The notes below the pieces were generated by a model. The model did no database searches. It was not told where the DNA came from and was given only the letters and a program-made list of their open reading frames with translations. A stretch of DNA of 64,000 nucleotides from the NCBI GenBank assembly GCA_041398785.1, contig JAWKUA010000024.1, forward strand, positions 1-64,000. The letters are read 5' to 3'. The stretch is from Planctomycetaceae bacterium (GTDB lineage Bacteria; Planctomycetota; Planctomycetia; Planctomycetales; Planctomycetaceae). The position numbers and the translations under genes are program-made. Shown here piece after piece: positions 9,444 through 19,976 of this stretch (the first letter of the stretch is position 1; the number at the start of each line of letters is the position of its first letter).

Positions 9444-11090
9444 GATTGTCGGGGCTGTGTTGCTACTAAAGGTGCAATCTATGTACTTTTCAGTACCTAT
9501 CAAACATCCAACATCCGCATTCCTTCTCGCAGCAATCCCGTGGGGAACCGTCCAAGCATATAACCTTCTGAAGAACTCGCTTTCGGAGGCATCTTCACCC
9601 CAACTTCGATCGAAACGCATTCGCAGCAAAATACTCTAACCCACTGGGATCTACCATTGCAACTGGTGAGTCTAGCGAATAGCGATACAGGCAGCCATCC
9701 GATCGAAGTAGCCTCCAGAGGATCCACACTGCACCACCGTGCCGTAGTCGGCTGATACATCCGCCCGGACGTACAGCAGTCCTGTTTCCTGAGAGCTCAG
9801 GCTGTTCCCGGCCCACCGACCCAGCGGAAGGGGGCTGACGGTGGTGCCGGTGCTGGTGACGGTGTTGCCCCCGTGCGTCGTAGAGATACGTGCTGGCGCT
9901 GGCCTGTGTGGAACTGGTCGCGAATCCGGTGGATCCCAGAGCGTCGGCGTGACGCCAGTGGCTGGTCGTGCTGCGGCGCTGACTGACGACCCGGCCGTAC
10001 TGAACCGGTTCCGCCGTGTACGTCGCCTGCAGAGCGTTCGCCGAGTTCAGTTCGGCCAGATAAGCGTCCGTGTTCCCTGTCCCACACGAACTTCGTGACG
10101 GCGGTGCTCTGCTGCTTCGTCACCCGGCGGTTGTCGGCGTTAGGTCATTGTCACCGGAGCACCCGTCGGCAGACGGTACTGCACCGGCTGACTTTCGTAA
10201 TCCGCATGCCGTCGCCGCGATTGCCCGTCGGCGGCTGTTCAATCTTCTGGTTGCCGTCGGAATGTACACATACGTCGTGCGGTCGGCTGCCGCCTGGAGC
10301 ATACTTCAACTGATTGGCGTTGTCATAGGCGAACGTCGTCCGCGTGCCGTCGGCGTTCTTCAGCGTGCGGTTGCCGGCCGGGTCGAACACGAACGTCTGC
10401 TGATACGCGTTCGTTCCCGTGCGGTGCTCATCCAGCAACTGATTGGCAGCATCGTACGACCACGTCGTACGCGAGCCGCCCGCCCTTCAATCTGCACCGT
10501 GCGGTTGCCCGCGTTGTCGTAGCGGTAATCGAGCTGCAGAATGGAGGTTCCCGCCGACTTGCGGTGGAACACCTGCGTCGTCTGACCGGCGTTGTCGTAG
10601 GTCAGTGACGTCCGCGTGCCGTTCGACTGCCGCTGCACCGTGCGTCGGCCGGCGTTGTCGTAGCCGAACGTCGTGATTTCACTGAACGGATTGAGCAGCT
10701 TCGTGAGCTGATTGGCAGCATTGTAAGGGATGAACCGTCCGGAACCCGGCAGTCCATCGACGCCCGGTTGCCGACCGGATCGAAGGCGTAACTAATTCGC
10801 TTGCTGTTCGGCGCGCCGCCACCGTGGCCTGGCCTGATGCCGTCGTAGGAAGACGTGTACCGCCCCGTGGCATTGGCCATCAGCCGTCATTGACGGTTGA
10901 TCCGAGCTGCCGCTCCTCCGCGATGAGCCAGCCAATCAAGCACGAACGCCCGGCCGCCATTTCGCGAGCAGCGGTTGCCGGTTGCATCATAACCGGTATG
11001 AGTAAATTGACGGGAACGGAATCGCAGGGCAACGGCTTGCTCGGGCCTTCCGGCAAAGGCAGCGTTGCCTTCTTCGTCACCGGCCATCGA
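9069..11090 (-). pseudogene. Rhs/YD-repeat protein with hypervariable C-terminal tip, degraded
   Basis: Fragments in several frames show YD repeats (YDATGNR near 10985, YAFDPVGNR near 10785, LTYDNAGQT, YRYDNAGNRTVQ, FVFDPAGNRTL, FAYDNANQL). They are followed by the Rhs core (GLLYVRARMYQPTTARWCSVDPLE near 9740, and YRYSLDSPVAMVDPSGLEY near 9650). The N-terminal part of a normal Rhs protein (more than 1000 residues) is missing. After the core comes a unique tip ending at 9069. Rhs proteins deliver toxic tips in contact-dependent or secreted competition. At least five frame breaks and two in-frame TGA codons mean this copy is not functional as read. Confidence 0.8.
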
Positions 11091-11288
11091 TCGCCGGACT
11101 GGCGAATGATCGATCGCAACATACCGGCGCCGAAGTTCGGCGTGGCCGGGTATCGGGACGGTCGTGGTGCCGTCATCATCCTGCCGCTGCATCACAATAT
11201 GACTGCCGCGTTGCCGAACCTGTTCAAAGCCATGCCGCCGGAGGATGCCGCAGACATCATTTCCGGAAAGCACCCGCAGCCTACCCAA
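11080..11288 (-). pseudogene. hicA: HicA-like mRNA interferase toxin, frameshifted and truncated
   Basis: Starting at a TTG (11288-11286) that overlaps the hicB-like stop, the frame reads GRLRVLSGNDVCGILRRHGF, then QRGSHIVMQR with the HicA catalytic G-S-H-x-x-M/Y arrangement, then TTVPIPGHAELRR. Near 11130 a frame change is needed to reach GMLRSIIRQSG, the usual end of the HicA dsRBD fold. The gene lacks a normal stop and runs into Rhs YD-repeat sequence, so it was cut by recombination. HicA toxins cleave mRNA in the cytoplasm. Length to the break is about 70 residues, close to the family norm of 60-80. Confidence 0.6.
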
Positions 11289-11508
11289 TGGACACCTCGA
11301 CGTGCGTGACAAACACATCGCCGCCTGTCCGAGATTCGATTTCCCGCTCTGACGCGCACTCAAAGAAAAGCTCGACGGCTTCGCGCAGGTTTTCGGCGTG
11401 AGCTGATTCGACGCTGTCGCCCTGGCTGGCGATGTCAAGGTCCGGGCACAGGTGCCACATACCCGGCAACTTCTCCCGCCGAATGACTGCTGTAACGATT
11501 CTGTTCAA
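11281..11508 (-). CDS. hicB: HicB-like antitoxin
   Basis: This frame of about 75 residues begins at a TTG (11508) and contains VTAVIRREKLPGMWHLCPDLDIASQGDSVE, then EAVELFFECAS.EIESR and VFVTHVEVSIG. It matches the HicB N-terminal partial-RNase-H fold: x-L-C-P-E-L-D-I-A-S-Q-G-x-S-x-E-x-A followed by an A-L-E-L-F-F-E helix. HicB neutralises HicA by blocking its active site. The antitoxin-first order and the overlapping stop/start fit part of the family. No clear Shine-Dalgarno is visible before the TTG, so the start is uncertain. With its toxin damaged, this may be a remnant. Confidence 0.65.
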   Translation of the reverse strand: MNRIVTAVIRREKLPGMWHLCPDLDIASQGDSVESAHAENLREAVELFFECASEREIESRTGGDVFVTHVEVSIG

Positions 11509-11753
11509 GGAGCGGCTCAGATAAGGAGGCGAGAAATCCCGCCGGCCATTGTACCGCAGATCCGGCACGCACGGTACAGCGCGCATCGCCGGCAATTTCC
11601 GTCCGGTGAGAAGGCCTGGCAATGTCACCGATCCATGATCCACGATGCTTCTCCCGATACCGCCGCGAACATTCTGACCGGCACCATCCACCGCCGGAGT
11701 CCATCCGGCAACTGGCGTGAAGCTGACGCGGAGCCGAAACGTGAGCCAAGGCC
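11509..11753. other. Short unassigned stretch between hicB and repeat R copy 4
   Basis: Open frames on the minus strand (for example 11625-11861) have low-complexity, Arg-rich content and no family match. No promoter can be called with confidence. Confidence 0.4.
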
Positions 11754-12117
11754 CCCACCTTGACGACCTGCCTGAAGAGTCGGTTCCTTCTGGGACTGGC
11801 AGTATCGGCTCATTTTTCCTGAGGCCCGGCGGGCCGACACATTAGGCCGGTGGCGTGTCACCGGATTGGCAGCGAATCGTCAGCTAAGCCCCGGAGAGGC
11901 GACAACGCGAATATGCCGGCCACGACCGGTTGCTCCCCGCACTCCCTGCCGAGCGACTGTTCGGCAGCGACACTTTCAACCAGTCTCGCGAACACGTCGC
12001 CTTGCCTCAGAAAATCCACCAGCTGCACCCGACGTTCCATCCTCCGACGACATTTCACAGAACGACCGCATCTTTGTGAGTTGACCTGTTTAAGCGCAGC
12101 CGCTGGCCCAGCCTGGC
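11754..12117. repeat. Dispersed repeat R, copy 4 (diverged)
   Basis: It aligns with copy 2 from CACCTTGACGACCTGC..GAAGAGTCGGTTCCTTC through the GGCCCGGCGGGCC palindrome and the CCGAGCGACTGTTC block to GCCGCTGGCCC. It carries scattered substitutions and small indels. It is the most diverged of the four copies. It follows the 3' end of the minus-strand beta-propeller relic. Confidence 0.85.
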
Positions 12118-12124
12118 CCCAAGA

Positions 12125-13230
12125 TTCGATTTCCGCATTCCTTCAGTTACTTCTGAACCCACACAGTCAGTCGGTGTTTCCATCGCCAACGTCAATTCCA
12201 GTTCATGGCCCTTGCTGGAACCTATAAACAGCCTCTCGCCGATTGAAGCAAACGAGAAGCGTTTCTCATCCAACGGCTCGTTGATCGTCTCTGGAAATGG
12301 CCCCCAACGTCCACTTTCGTGACGTCGGTACTGCCGATACCGTGGAGAACGCCGTCACTGTCGATCGCTACAATCAATGAATCGTTCTGAACGAATGCGG
12401 CACCGCGAAATGTACCGTTTACAATGTAATTTGAAGTGACCCGAAATCCCGCCACAGGGTTGATCTCAGTGTGAAAGATTCCGAGATCACTGTCGAGAGA
12501 TGAGACAAGCACGGTGGAATCCGACGAGATGTCACAACTCCAGCAGTCCCAGAACTCGCCAGGGTTTCAATTGAGTGCAGAACTCGCCCGCTATACGGAT
12601 CGAAAAATGTGACGATGGCAGGACGGTGACACGCCGCACAGCAAATTCTTGCCGTGTGATCCTGCGAGGCAGCGACTGCGAATATGCTCGTCCGCGACGA
12701 CAGGCCACGATGTTCTGGTGACTGCTTTCCTCACTTCAGCATCAATGGAGGTCAGATGGAATCACCACGCTGCAAATCCGCGTGTCAAAATCATCTGACG
12801 CTTCTCTAGTATTACTATCTGCCCATGAAAAGAATTCGATCACCTGCTACACAGAACGACCCTGCAATTGCTGCCTTCATAGGTCGCGATCTCGTGAGTT
12901 CGAGCATCAACAATAACTATCTTACCCTCGTGAGTGAGTGCCAGTACTTTGTCTCTGCCGAACGACTCGACACGCTGCAATCCCAAGACGTCGGCGAGCC
13001 GACATCAAATGACGCATCTCGTTCGAAAATGGGCGCTATCCGCAACTGTCTTCTTTGCAGACCACGGTAAACGGCCTATTATCGAGCACGACGACATATA
13101 CGCGCGATCAGTGAATTGAAATGACTGGCGAAGTTGCCTGGAAAAGTAGTGCTGTAAGGCAGAGAGTGAGAAGTTGAGGTAAAAACGAAACGAGCGCACA
13201 GACTTATTACTTATGTTAGTGGTGTCGAGG
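12125..13230 (-). pseudogene. Secreted beta-propeller-like protein, degraded
   Basis: Near 13210 a frame begins with a hydrophobic leader (SFLPQLLTLCLTALLFQA). Pieces in other frames follow: DKVLALTHEGKIVIVDARTHEI (about 12950), IFAVAASQDHTARI..VTFFDPYSGRVLHSIETL (about 12640), SLIVAIDSDGVLHGI (about 12370), and RFSFASIGERLFIGSSKGHELELTL (about 12240). The repeated hydrophobic strand, polar turn and D-x-x-(T/S)-G-x-V pattern is that of WD40/PQQ-like blades. Several frame changes and early stops are needed. The family is not certain. Confidence 0.45.
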
Positions 13231-13289
13231 TCCGAACAGATTTCAAAACGATGCAGAATGAGCCATAAAGGCATCGTTCACTGTTGTGG

Positions 13290-14110
13290 ACGGATGTCGG
13301 GGCCGACGGATGTCGGGGCCATCCATTGTAACTGCTTTGGCCGGCGACGTCTTGCGAAGTCCTGGCATCTGACAGGGAGCTGGCGGGCGGGGATCAGGCA
13401 ATGCCGGCTGGGAGGAGCTGGATTCGAATGGCGGATGCTGACGAGCGGGGCTTTTAGCGGCGACGGACGCCACCGCCCGCCGCTTGCCAAACTTCCTGAC
13501 AGTGTGCAGCCACAGCTCTCTGGAGGTTCCCAGCCGCTCGAGGATCGGCGGGGCGCTTTCGGAAATGACACCTCGCTTGCCGGGGTGAAGCTGGCGGCCG
13601 GTCCAATCGGCGAGCTGCAGGTATTCGGTCAGCGTCATCGGCAGACAGCCTTTGTTGGTGGCTCGTCGTGGATTGATTTTTCGCGGACCTCCGCTTCAGA
13701 TCCAATACCACGGGAGCCAGCCAGCCGGCCGCGAGCCGTACTCGATGCGGACGTCCACAACATCCCTTCTCCCCCGCGGGGGGAGAAGGTGCCCGGAGGG
13801 CGGATGAAGGCCTGTTCGACTGCCGAATTCGCTGCCTTGCGCTGAAAACTGAACGCTGTTACCGGAAAACTCCTCCGCCGACTTCAGATCGAATACGCGT
13901 TCTGCACGCTGGTGAAGTCGCGTCTTCCGGAGTCTCCGCCAGGCTGGCTCGCACCGGGTTCAGGTCGACGTTGACCATGCACGCGGCGATGGCTTCTTCG
14001 TCGGGCAACACCGGAGTCTTGAAGCGGCCCTCCCAAAACCGGCCCGTGCATTCGCACCGCTGGACATGCGAGCGATCACTTCCGACATGCACCTGCGCGG
14101 GCTTCACTCA
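13290..14110 (-). pseudogene. Second RAYT relic (5' truncated)
   Basis: Only the last two thirds remain. It has CTGRFWEGRFKTPVLPDEEAIAACMVNVDLNPVRASLAE near 14040-13960, where the catalytic Tyr position of the YxDLN helix reads Asn. Then comes VDVRIEYG-like sequence near 13750, and YLQLADWTGRQLHPGKRGVIS..LGTSRELWLHTVRKFGK (13620-13480). The HUH half is absent, so the protein could not act. At the 5' side, about 60 bp of unrelated sequence (13780-13850) interrupts the alignment with the first relic. It ends by 13290 near two copies of GACGGATGTCGGGGCC. It lies directly beside ald. Confidence 0.75.
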
Positions 14111-14131
14111 ACGCGGACACGCCGGTTCAAT

Positions 14132-15241
14132 TCAGGAGTGAAAGTTCGTCGCCAGCGGCAGTTGGAACGTTTCGGCGACGGCCTGGTTGGTGACCCGACC
14201 GCGGTGCATGTTCACAGCGGCCGCCAGTCCGGGATCCTGTTCACAGGCGGCTTTCAGGCCGAGACGGGCGATTCGTTTCACGTACGGAAACGTCACGTTG
14301 CACAGGGCGTATGTGCTGGTGCGGCCGACGGCTCCCGGCATGTTGGTCACGCAGTAATGAACGATGCCGTCGACGATGTATGTCGGATCGCCGTGAGTCG
14401 TCGGGCGCGACGTTTCGGTGCAGCCGCCCTGATCGATGCACACGTCGATGATGACGGCACCCGGTTTCATCAGTTTCAGGTCGGCGGCCGTGACGAGTTC
14501 CGGAGCGCGGGCACCGGGAATCAGGACGGCTCCGATCACCAGATCGGCCAGCTTTAACTGATCGCGAATGCTGTGGCGATCGCTGAAGACGGTGTTCACG
14601 TTGGCGGGCATGATGTCTTCCAGATAGCGCAGCCGATCGACGTTGATGTCCAGAATGACGACGTCGGCCTGGAACCCGGCGGCGATCTGAGCGGCGTTCT
14701 TGCCGACGACTCCGCCGCCGAGAATCACGATGTGAGCGGGTTCGACGCCGGGCACTCCGCCGAGCAGAATTCCGCGGCCTTCCTGCGGGCGTTCCAGATA
14801 TTTGGCTCCTTCCTGAATGCTCATGCGTCCCGCCACTTCGCTCATCGGAGTCAGCAGCGGCAGGTCTGCGCTGCGTCCTCGCAGAGTTTCGTAGGCGACG
14901 GCGGTGACATTCGTTTGCAACACATTCCGAGTCAGCGTCTCATCCGCGGCGAAGTGAAAATACGTGAACAGAGCCTGATCGGGTCGCAGCATCGGCCATT
15001 CCGATTCCTGCGGTTCCTTGACCTTGACGACAAGTTCGGCCTGCGCGAACACATCGGATGCGGCGTCGACGATTTCCGCACCGGCGGCTTCGTATTGCTG
15101 ATTGAAAATGCCGCTGCCGATTCCCGCGTCGCGCTGAATCAGCACACGATGTCCGCCGGCGGTCAGGTCTTCCACACCGCTGGGCAGCATGGCGACTCGA
15201 TATTCGTCCGGTTTGATTTCCCGAGGAACGCCTACAATCAT
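14132..15241 (-). CDS. ald: Alanine dehydrogenase
   Basis: NAD-dependent oxidation of L-alanine to pyruvate and ammonia, and the reverse, in the cytoplasm. The 369-residue protein starts at ATG 15241 (MIVGVPREIKPDEYRV), matching the family N-terminus and length (about 370). The longer upstream frame overlaps the divergent nadC promoter region and is not family-like. Visible motifs are the substrate lysine in ELVVKVKEP, the catalytic His in FTYFHFAAD, the SEVAGR turn, the glycine-rich NAD motif VILGGGVVGKNAA, and DVCIDQGGCTETSRPTTH. The C-terminus is complete. Divergent nadC starts 137 bp away. The gene borders the decayed island but is itself intact. Confidence 0.97.
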   Translation of the reverse strand: MIVGVPREIKPDEYRVAMLPSGVEDLTAGGHRVLIQRDAGIGSGIFNQQYEAAGAEIVDAASDVFAQAELVVKVKEPQESEWPMLRPDQALFTYFHFAADETLTRNVLQTNVTAVAYETLRGRSADLPLLTPMSEVAGRMSIQEGAKYLERPQEGRGILLGGVPGVEPAHIVILGGGVVGKNAAQIAAGFQADVVILDINVDRLRYLEDIMPANVNTVFSDRHSIRDQLKLADLVIGAVLIPGARAPELVTAADLKLMKPGAVIIDVCIDQGGCTETSRPTTHGDPTYIVDGIVHYCVTNMPGAVGRTSTYALCNVTFPYVKRIARLGLKAACEQDPGLAAAVNMHRGRVTNQAVAETFQLPLATNFHS

Positions 15242-15378
15242 GCCGATGGTCCTTGTTTGATTTTTCTCACGTTCCGCACTTCGGTCCGGATTTCCGTCGG
15301 ACTGTTGCCAGTGCTGCGGCGCGGAATCCGGCTGGAATACCGGACGAGACAACGGAATGCCGCACCGCCGGAGATTCT

Positions 15379-16302
15379 ATGACTTCCCGCGCAATTGACG
15401 ACCCACCGCCGATCGACGACGCCGCGCTGCAGTCAGGTCGCACGCTGATTCTGCTGGCTCTGGATGAAGACCTGCGGGACCTCGGCGACCTGACATCGCT
15501 GGCCACCGTTCCGGCCGAACATCGAGCCAGCGTGAACGTTGTTGCCAGGGAAGACGGCGTGCTGAGCGGCGGAGTTCTGATCGCCGGCGTCTACGAGGCT
15601 CTGTGCGAACGACTCGAAGTTCCAACAGATTCCGTTTCCGTGCAGATTCACCTTCCGGACGGTGCGCCGCTGCAACCGGGGGCGCACGTGGCGACCGTGT
15701 CCGGCCCGACTCAACTGCTGCTGACCGGCGAACGTGTGGCGCTGAACTTTCTGATTCACCTGAGCGGCATTGCCAGCCGAACGGCTGAATTCGTCCGCCG
15801 GGTTGAAGGCAGCGACGCCGTGATTCTGGATACTCGAAAGACGCTGCCCGGCTATCGGCTGCTGCACAAATACGCGGTGCGCTGCGGCGGCGGCACCAAT
15901 CACCGGATCGGTTTGTTCGACGGGATTCTGATCAAGGACAACCACCTGGCCGCTCGAAGCAACCGGTCCGTATCCGACGCCGTTTCTGACGCACGACGAT
16001 ATCTGAACGATCACTCGCTGTCGCTGCCGGTGGAAGTTGAAGTCGATACGCTGGAACAGTTGCGGAACGTTCTGCAGGTTGTTCCGCAGATTGTCTTGCT
16101 GGACAACATGAACGCCGCTCAGTTGCAGCAGGCGGTGGCGATCAGAAATGAACTTTCGCCGTCAACGCTGCTGGAAGCATCCGGCGGCGTGAATCTGGAA
16201 ACCGTCGGCTGCATCGCGGGAACGGGAGTCGACCGGATCAGCATCGGCGGCATGACTCATTCGGCTCCCGCGCTGGATCTGGGCTACGACTGGCCATGGT
16301 AG
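15379..16302 (+). CDS. nadC: Nicotinate-nucleotide pyrophosphorylase (carboxylating)
   Basis: Quinolinate phosphoribosyltransferase converts quinolinate and PRPP to nicotinate mononucleotide in NAD synthesis. The 307-residue frame begins at ATG 15379 (MTSRAIDD). The longer frame upstream lies in the ald intergenic region. Family motifs are DLTSLATVP near residue 35, AREDGVLSG, ERVALNFLIHLSGIAS, LDTRKTLPGYR, the CGGGTNHRIGLFDGILIKDNH active-site block, VEVEVDTLEQL, LLDNM, and ASGGVN..GVDRISIGGMTHS. Length agrees with the family (about 280-300 residues). No nadA or nadB lies in the window. It probably has its own promoter between it and ald. Confidence 0.97.
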   Translation: MTSRAIDDPPPIDDAALQSGRTLILLALDEDLRDLGDLTSLATVPAEHRASVNVVAREDGVLSGGVLIAGVYEALCERLEVPTDSVSVQIHLPDGAPLQPGAHVATVSGPTQLLLTGERVALNFLIHLSGIASRTAEFVRRVEGSDAVILDTRKTLPGYRLLHKYAVRCGGGTNHRIGLFDGILIKDNHLAARSNRSVSDAVSDARRYLNDHSLSLPVEVEVDTLEQLRNVLQVVPQIVLLDNMNAAQLQQAVAIRNELSPSTLLEASGGVNLETVGCIAGTGVDRISIGGMTHSAPALDLGYDWPW

Positions 16303-16890
16303 ACGACTGCTTTGTCGGCCGATTATTGACGGACCGGACGGCCGACGTCGCAGCGGACGGGTCTGGGCACACGCGGCTCGGCGGGAGCCTCGCCCTCCCA
16401 ACGGCAGCGGACGGGTCTGGGCATACGCGGCTCGGCGGAGGCCTGCCTCCCAACGGCAGCGGCCGTTTTCGGCAGGAGCTCGCCATGGCTACGTCAGCCC
16501 CACATCTGCATTCCTCATCGAATCACGCCTGCGCCGTGGCGGGCTGTTGAATGCCTGCCGGGCGTCGCCGTGTTACCGTCCGTCGATCCGAGTACCGTTC
16601 AATTTTTCATGTCCTGTTCGACTACAACACGCTTCGGTGCAATGGAGAGTCGTCATGCAGCGGCGTTCATCGGCATTGATGCGGAGGACGTCCACCCAAC
16701 ACGCCAGCGCGCCTTCGCGGCCGGCCCTCACCCCGATTTTTCCGCTTGACGACACGCAGAAAATCTCCTCTCCCGCGTTGCGGGCGAGGGGACCATGCGT
16801 CACGCCCGCAGATCATGAACGACACGGCGTTGAGGGGTTATCTGAGAATCTCCGTGACCGGAGTGTGGCTGCAACGCTGCCATTTCCTGG
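16303..16890. other. Intergenic stretch before uvrA with a short tandem repeat
   Basis: A unit of about 54 bp (GGACGGGTCTGGGCACACGC.. to CCTCCCAACGGCAGC) occurs twice in tandem at about 16352-16457 with a few mismatches. The rest has no gene-like frame and carries no feature I can name. Confidence 0.65.
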
Positions 16891-19849
16891 ATGAAGAAAA
16901 GAGAAGGAATCTGTCATCGACCACGCTTTCATCGAACTTGCCGGAGTTCGCGTCCACAACCTGAAGAACATCGACCTGAAGATTCGCCACAACGCTCTGA
17001 CGGTCATCTGTGGAGTCAGCGGGTCCGGGAAGAGCAGTCTGGCGTTTGATACGCTGTATGCCGAAGGTCAGAGGCGATACATCGAAACGTTCTCGCCGTA
17101 CGCTCGACAGTTTCTGGACCGCATTGAACGGCCGGACGCCGACCGCATCGACGGAATTCCGCCGGCGATTGCCATTCGCCAGAACGCTCGCGGAACCGGT
17201 CATCGCAGCACCGTCGGCAGCCGCACGGAGATTCTGGACTATTTGCGAATTCTGTTCGCACGGACCGGTGACGTCGTCTGTCCCGACTGCGGACTTTCCG
17301 TGCGTTCGTTCACGGCGGAAAGTGCGTCGCGGCATCTGCTGACGGTCGCCGGCGGCGCTCGAGCGATGTTGTGCTTTCGTCCGACCGGATTCACGGACGG
17401 CACGTCCACGGCGGATGTCATCGAACACCTGGTTCAGCAGGGCTTCGCGCGAGCGATCCGCGGCGGCGAGACTGCTCGTATCGAAGAACTCGACGCAAAC
17501 CGCATCACCGTCGACGAGCTGCACATCGTTGCGGACCGAATCCGGATCGACGCCGGATAACCTGCTGCGGATCTCGGAACCGTGGAATCGACCTATGCGT
17601 TGGGTTACGCACGCCTGTGTGGCGTTTGTTGAAACGGAAGCTGCGGAAGAAGACTTCCTGGAAGGTAGGAGCTTCGCCGCCGCTGGTTCGTATTGACGGA
17701 AAGCTCTGGCGGAAGAGCGTGTTGTCGAACCAGCGCACGTGTGAATCCTGCGGCCGTTCGTTTCCGGAACCAAGTGCCGAGCTTCTGAATCCGCAATCCG
17801 TCAGCGGTGCGTGTTCGACGTGCGAAGGTTCCGGCAGCGTGTCGGGAATGACGCTGCAAAAGGTCGTGCCGGATTCGTCCGTGTCGCTGCGGGACGGAGC
17901 CATCCAGCCGTGGACACTCCCGCATATCGGCACGAATGGACGAACTGCTGGGCGCTGGCCGATGAGTACAGTCTTCCGTGGATGCCGTTTTCGAAACTGT
18001 CGGACGAACACTGCCGGTTGATCGTGGAAGGAGTTCCGGAACGAAGCTTCGGCGGACTGAATGGATTTCATCGCTGGCTGGTTCGGCATCGGTATAAGAA
18101 GGGAGTGGCCGTGTTTCTGAACCGGTGGCGAACGTGGCTGCCATGCCCGGATTGTCTCGAACGCGGCTGAATCACGATGCCGCATCCATAAGGCTGCACG
18201 GTGAAAAACGATCACTGACGCCGTGGCGATGGAGGCGTGTGAACTGGGTTGACCTGGCCGACCAAATTGGGCGCCTTCGAAAGCAGTGACTCCAACGATA
18301 CTCGCGATGCCGATCCGCTGGACGTCGTTCGTCGGCTTGAACGCCGTGGCTGACGTTTCTGCGGGACAGCGGAGTCGGATATCTGTCGCCGGACCGGACG
18401 CTGCCAACGCTGTCCGGCGGTGAAGCTCAGCGAGTCGCGCTGACGGCGGCGTTTGGTTCCGGCCTGATTCACACGCTGTATGTTCTGGACGAACCGACGT
18501 CCGGTCTGCATCACTCCGATACGCAGAAGATCATTGCGGCGGCCAGACGTCTGCAGGAACCGGGCAATACGGTTGTCGTGGTTGAACACGATCCGGACTT
18601 CATCGAAGCGGCGGACGAAGTCATCGAAATCGGCCCGGCCGCCGGTCAGGACGGCGGTACCGTTGTCTTTCAGGGAACGCCCGCCGAACTGCTTCGATCA
18701 AACACCGTCACCGGACGTTCGCTGGCCGCGGCTCGCGAGATGCAGCGGCGCGCGAACGGGACTCCTTCGCGGCCCGTTGACACTGAACCGCCGACAGCGA
18801 AGGTTCCGCAGAAGAAGGAGCGTTCGGAAACTCGCTGGCTGAAACTTCGCAACGTGAACTGCCACAACATACGCGGGCTGGACGTCGACATCCCGCTCGG
18901 GACGATCTGCGCGGTGACGGGCGTGAGCGGCAGCGGGAAGAGTTCGCTGATTGCCGACGCTCTGTATCCGCATGTGGCTCGAATGCTGGGACAGGTCTGC
19001 GATCCTCCGTCGGACGCGTCGGTCGCATCGATTGACGGCGTGTCGCAGATCGGCGGTATCGAGATGCTGGACCAGTCGTCGCTGAAGACGTCCAGCCGCA
19101 GCGTTCCCGCGACGTATGTGGGAGCTTTCGACGATATCCGCGGGGTGCTGGCGGATACTCACGAAGCACGAAAGCGAAATTACAAAGCCGGCATGTTCAG
19201 CTTCAATTCGGCAAAGGGAGGCCGGTGCGAAAACTGCAGCGGGCTGGGTAGTGTGACGATCGAAATGCAGTTTCTGGCCGACATCGAAACCACCTGCGAC
19301 GTCTGCGGCGGAAAACGGTTTCGAGCGGACGTGCTGGAAGTGCGTTATCGCGATCGGTCTGTGTGCGACATTCTGGACATGACCTCCGATGACGCATTCA
19401 CGTTCTTCAACGGGCATCGACGCATCCAGCAGCGGCTGAATTCGCTGCGGCAGGCGGGGCTGGGCTACGTGCGACTCGGCCAGCCGATTTCGACTCTGTC
19501 AGGAGGAGAATGCCAGCGTCTGCGAATCGCGTCGCTGCTTGCGGGAACGGACGCGTCCGCCGAGTCCCCCCGAACGGCCGGAAAAGCGTCGTCCGCCGAA
19601 TCCGCGGCGCTGGGGACACTGTTCATTCTGGACGAACCGTCTACCGGACTGCATTTGCACGACATCGATCAGTTGATGCAGTGTTTGAACCACCTTGTTG
19701 AGATCGGGCATTCCATCCTTGTGATCGAACACGATCAGTCACTGATTGCTCACGCGGACTACATCATCGAACTTGGCCCCGGCGCAGGAAAGTCCGGCGG
19801 CCGGATCATCTTCGCCGGACCACAAACAGGGCCGGATCTCGTGTCCTGA
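16891..19849 (+). pseudogene. uvrA: Excinuclease ABC subunit A, interrupted by several frame changes
   Basis: UvrA is the ATPase that scans DNA for bulky lesions with UvrB. Total span is about 985 codons, the size of a full UvrA. The N-terminal half has Walker A (GVSGSGKSSLAFDTL near 17020), the first zinc site (CPDCGL near 17280) and a second CxxC pair (CESCG..CSTCEG near 17750-17820), then LSGGEAQRVAL and LYVLDEPTSGLHHSD. The C-terminal half is open from about 18370 and has TGVSGSGKSSLIADAL, CENCSGLGSV..CDVCGGKRF, LSGGECQRLRIA and LFILDEPSTGLHLHD. The frame changes near the start (about 16905), near 17555-17690, near 17925 and between 18170 and 18370. The start is inferred from ATGAAGAAAAG at 16891. 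Either this paralogue is dead or the sequence carries several indel errors. Confidence 0.85.
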
Positions 19850-19976
19850 CACGCCGCCCAACTCTCAACTCCGGACTCTCAACTCTGGACTCCTCCTCCC
19901 CCGCCATTTGACTTTCCGGAACAGCTTCGTAATCTGCTCTGCCATCATCTGGATGGCGCGGTGGTGAGTAGTTTTG

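Noticed and set aside
1..12117. Repeat R as integron attC sites with gene cassettes
   Set aside because: R is up to about 370 bp, lacks GTTRRRY-type core sites and there is no integrase gene in the window.
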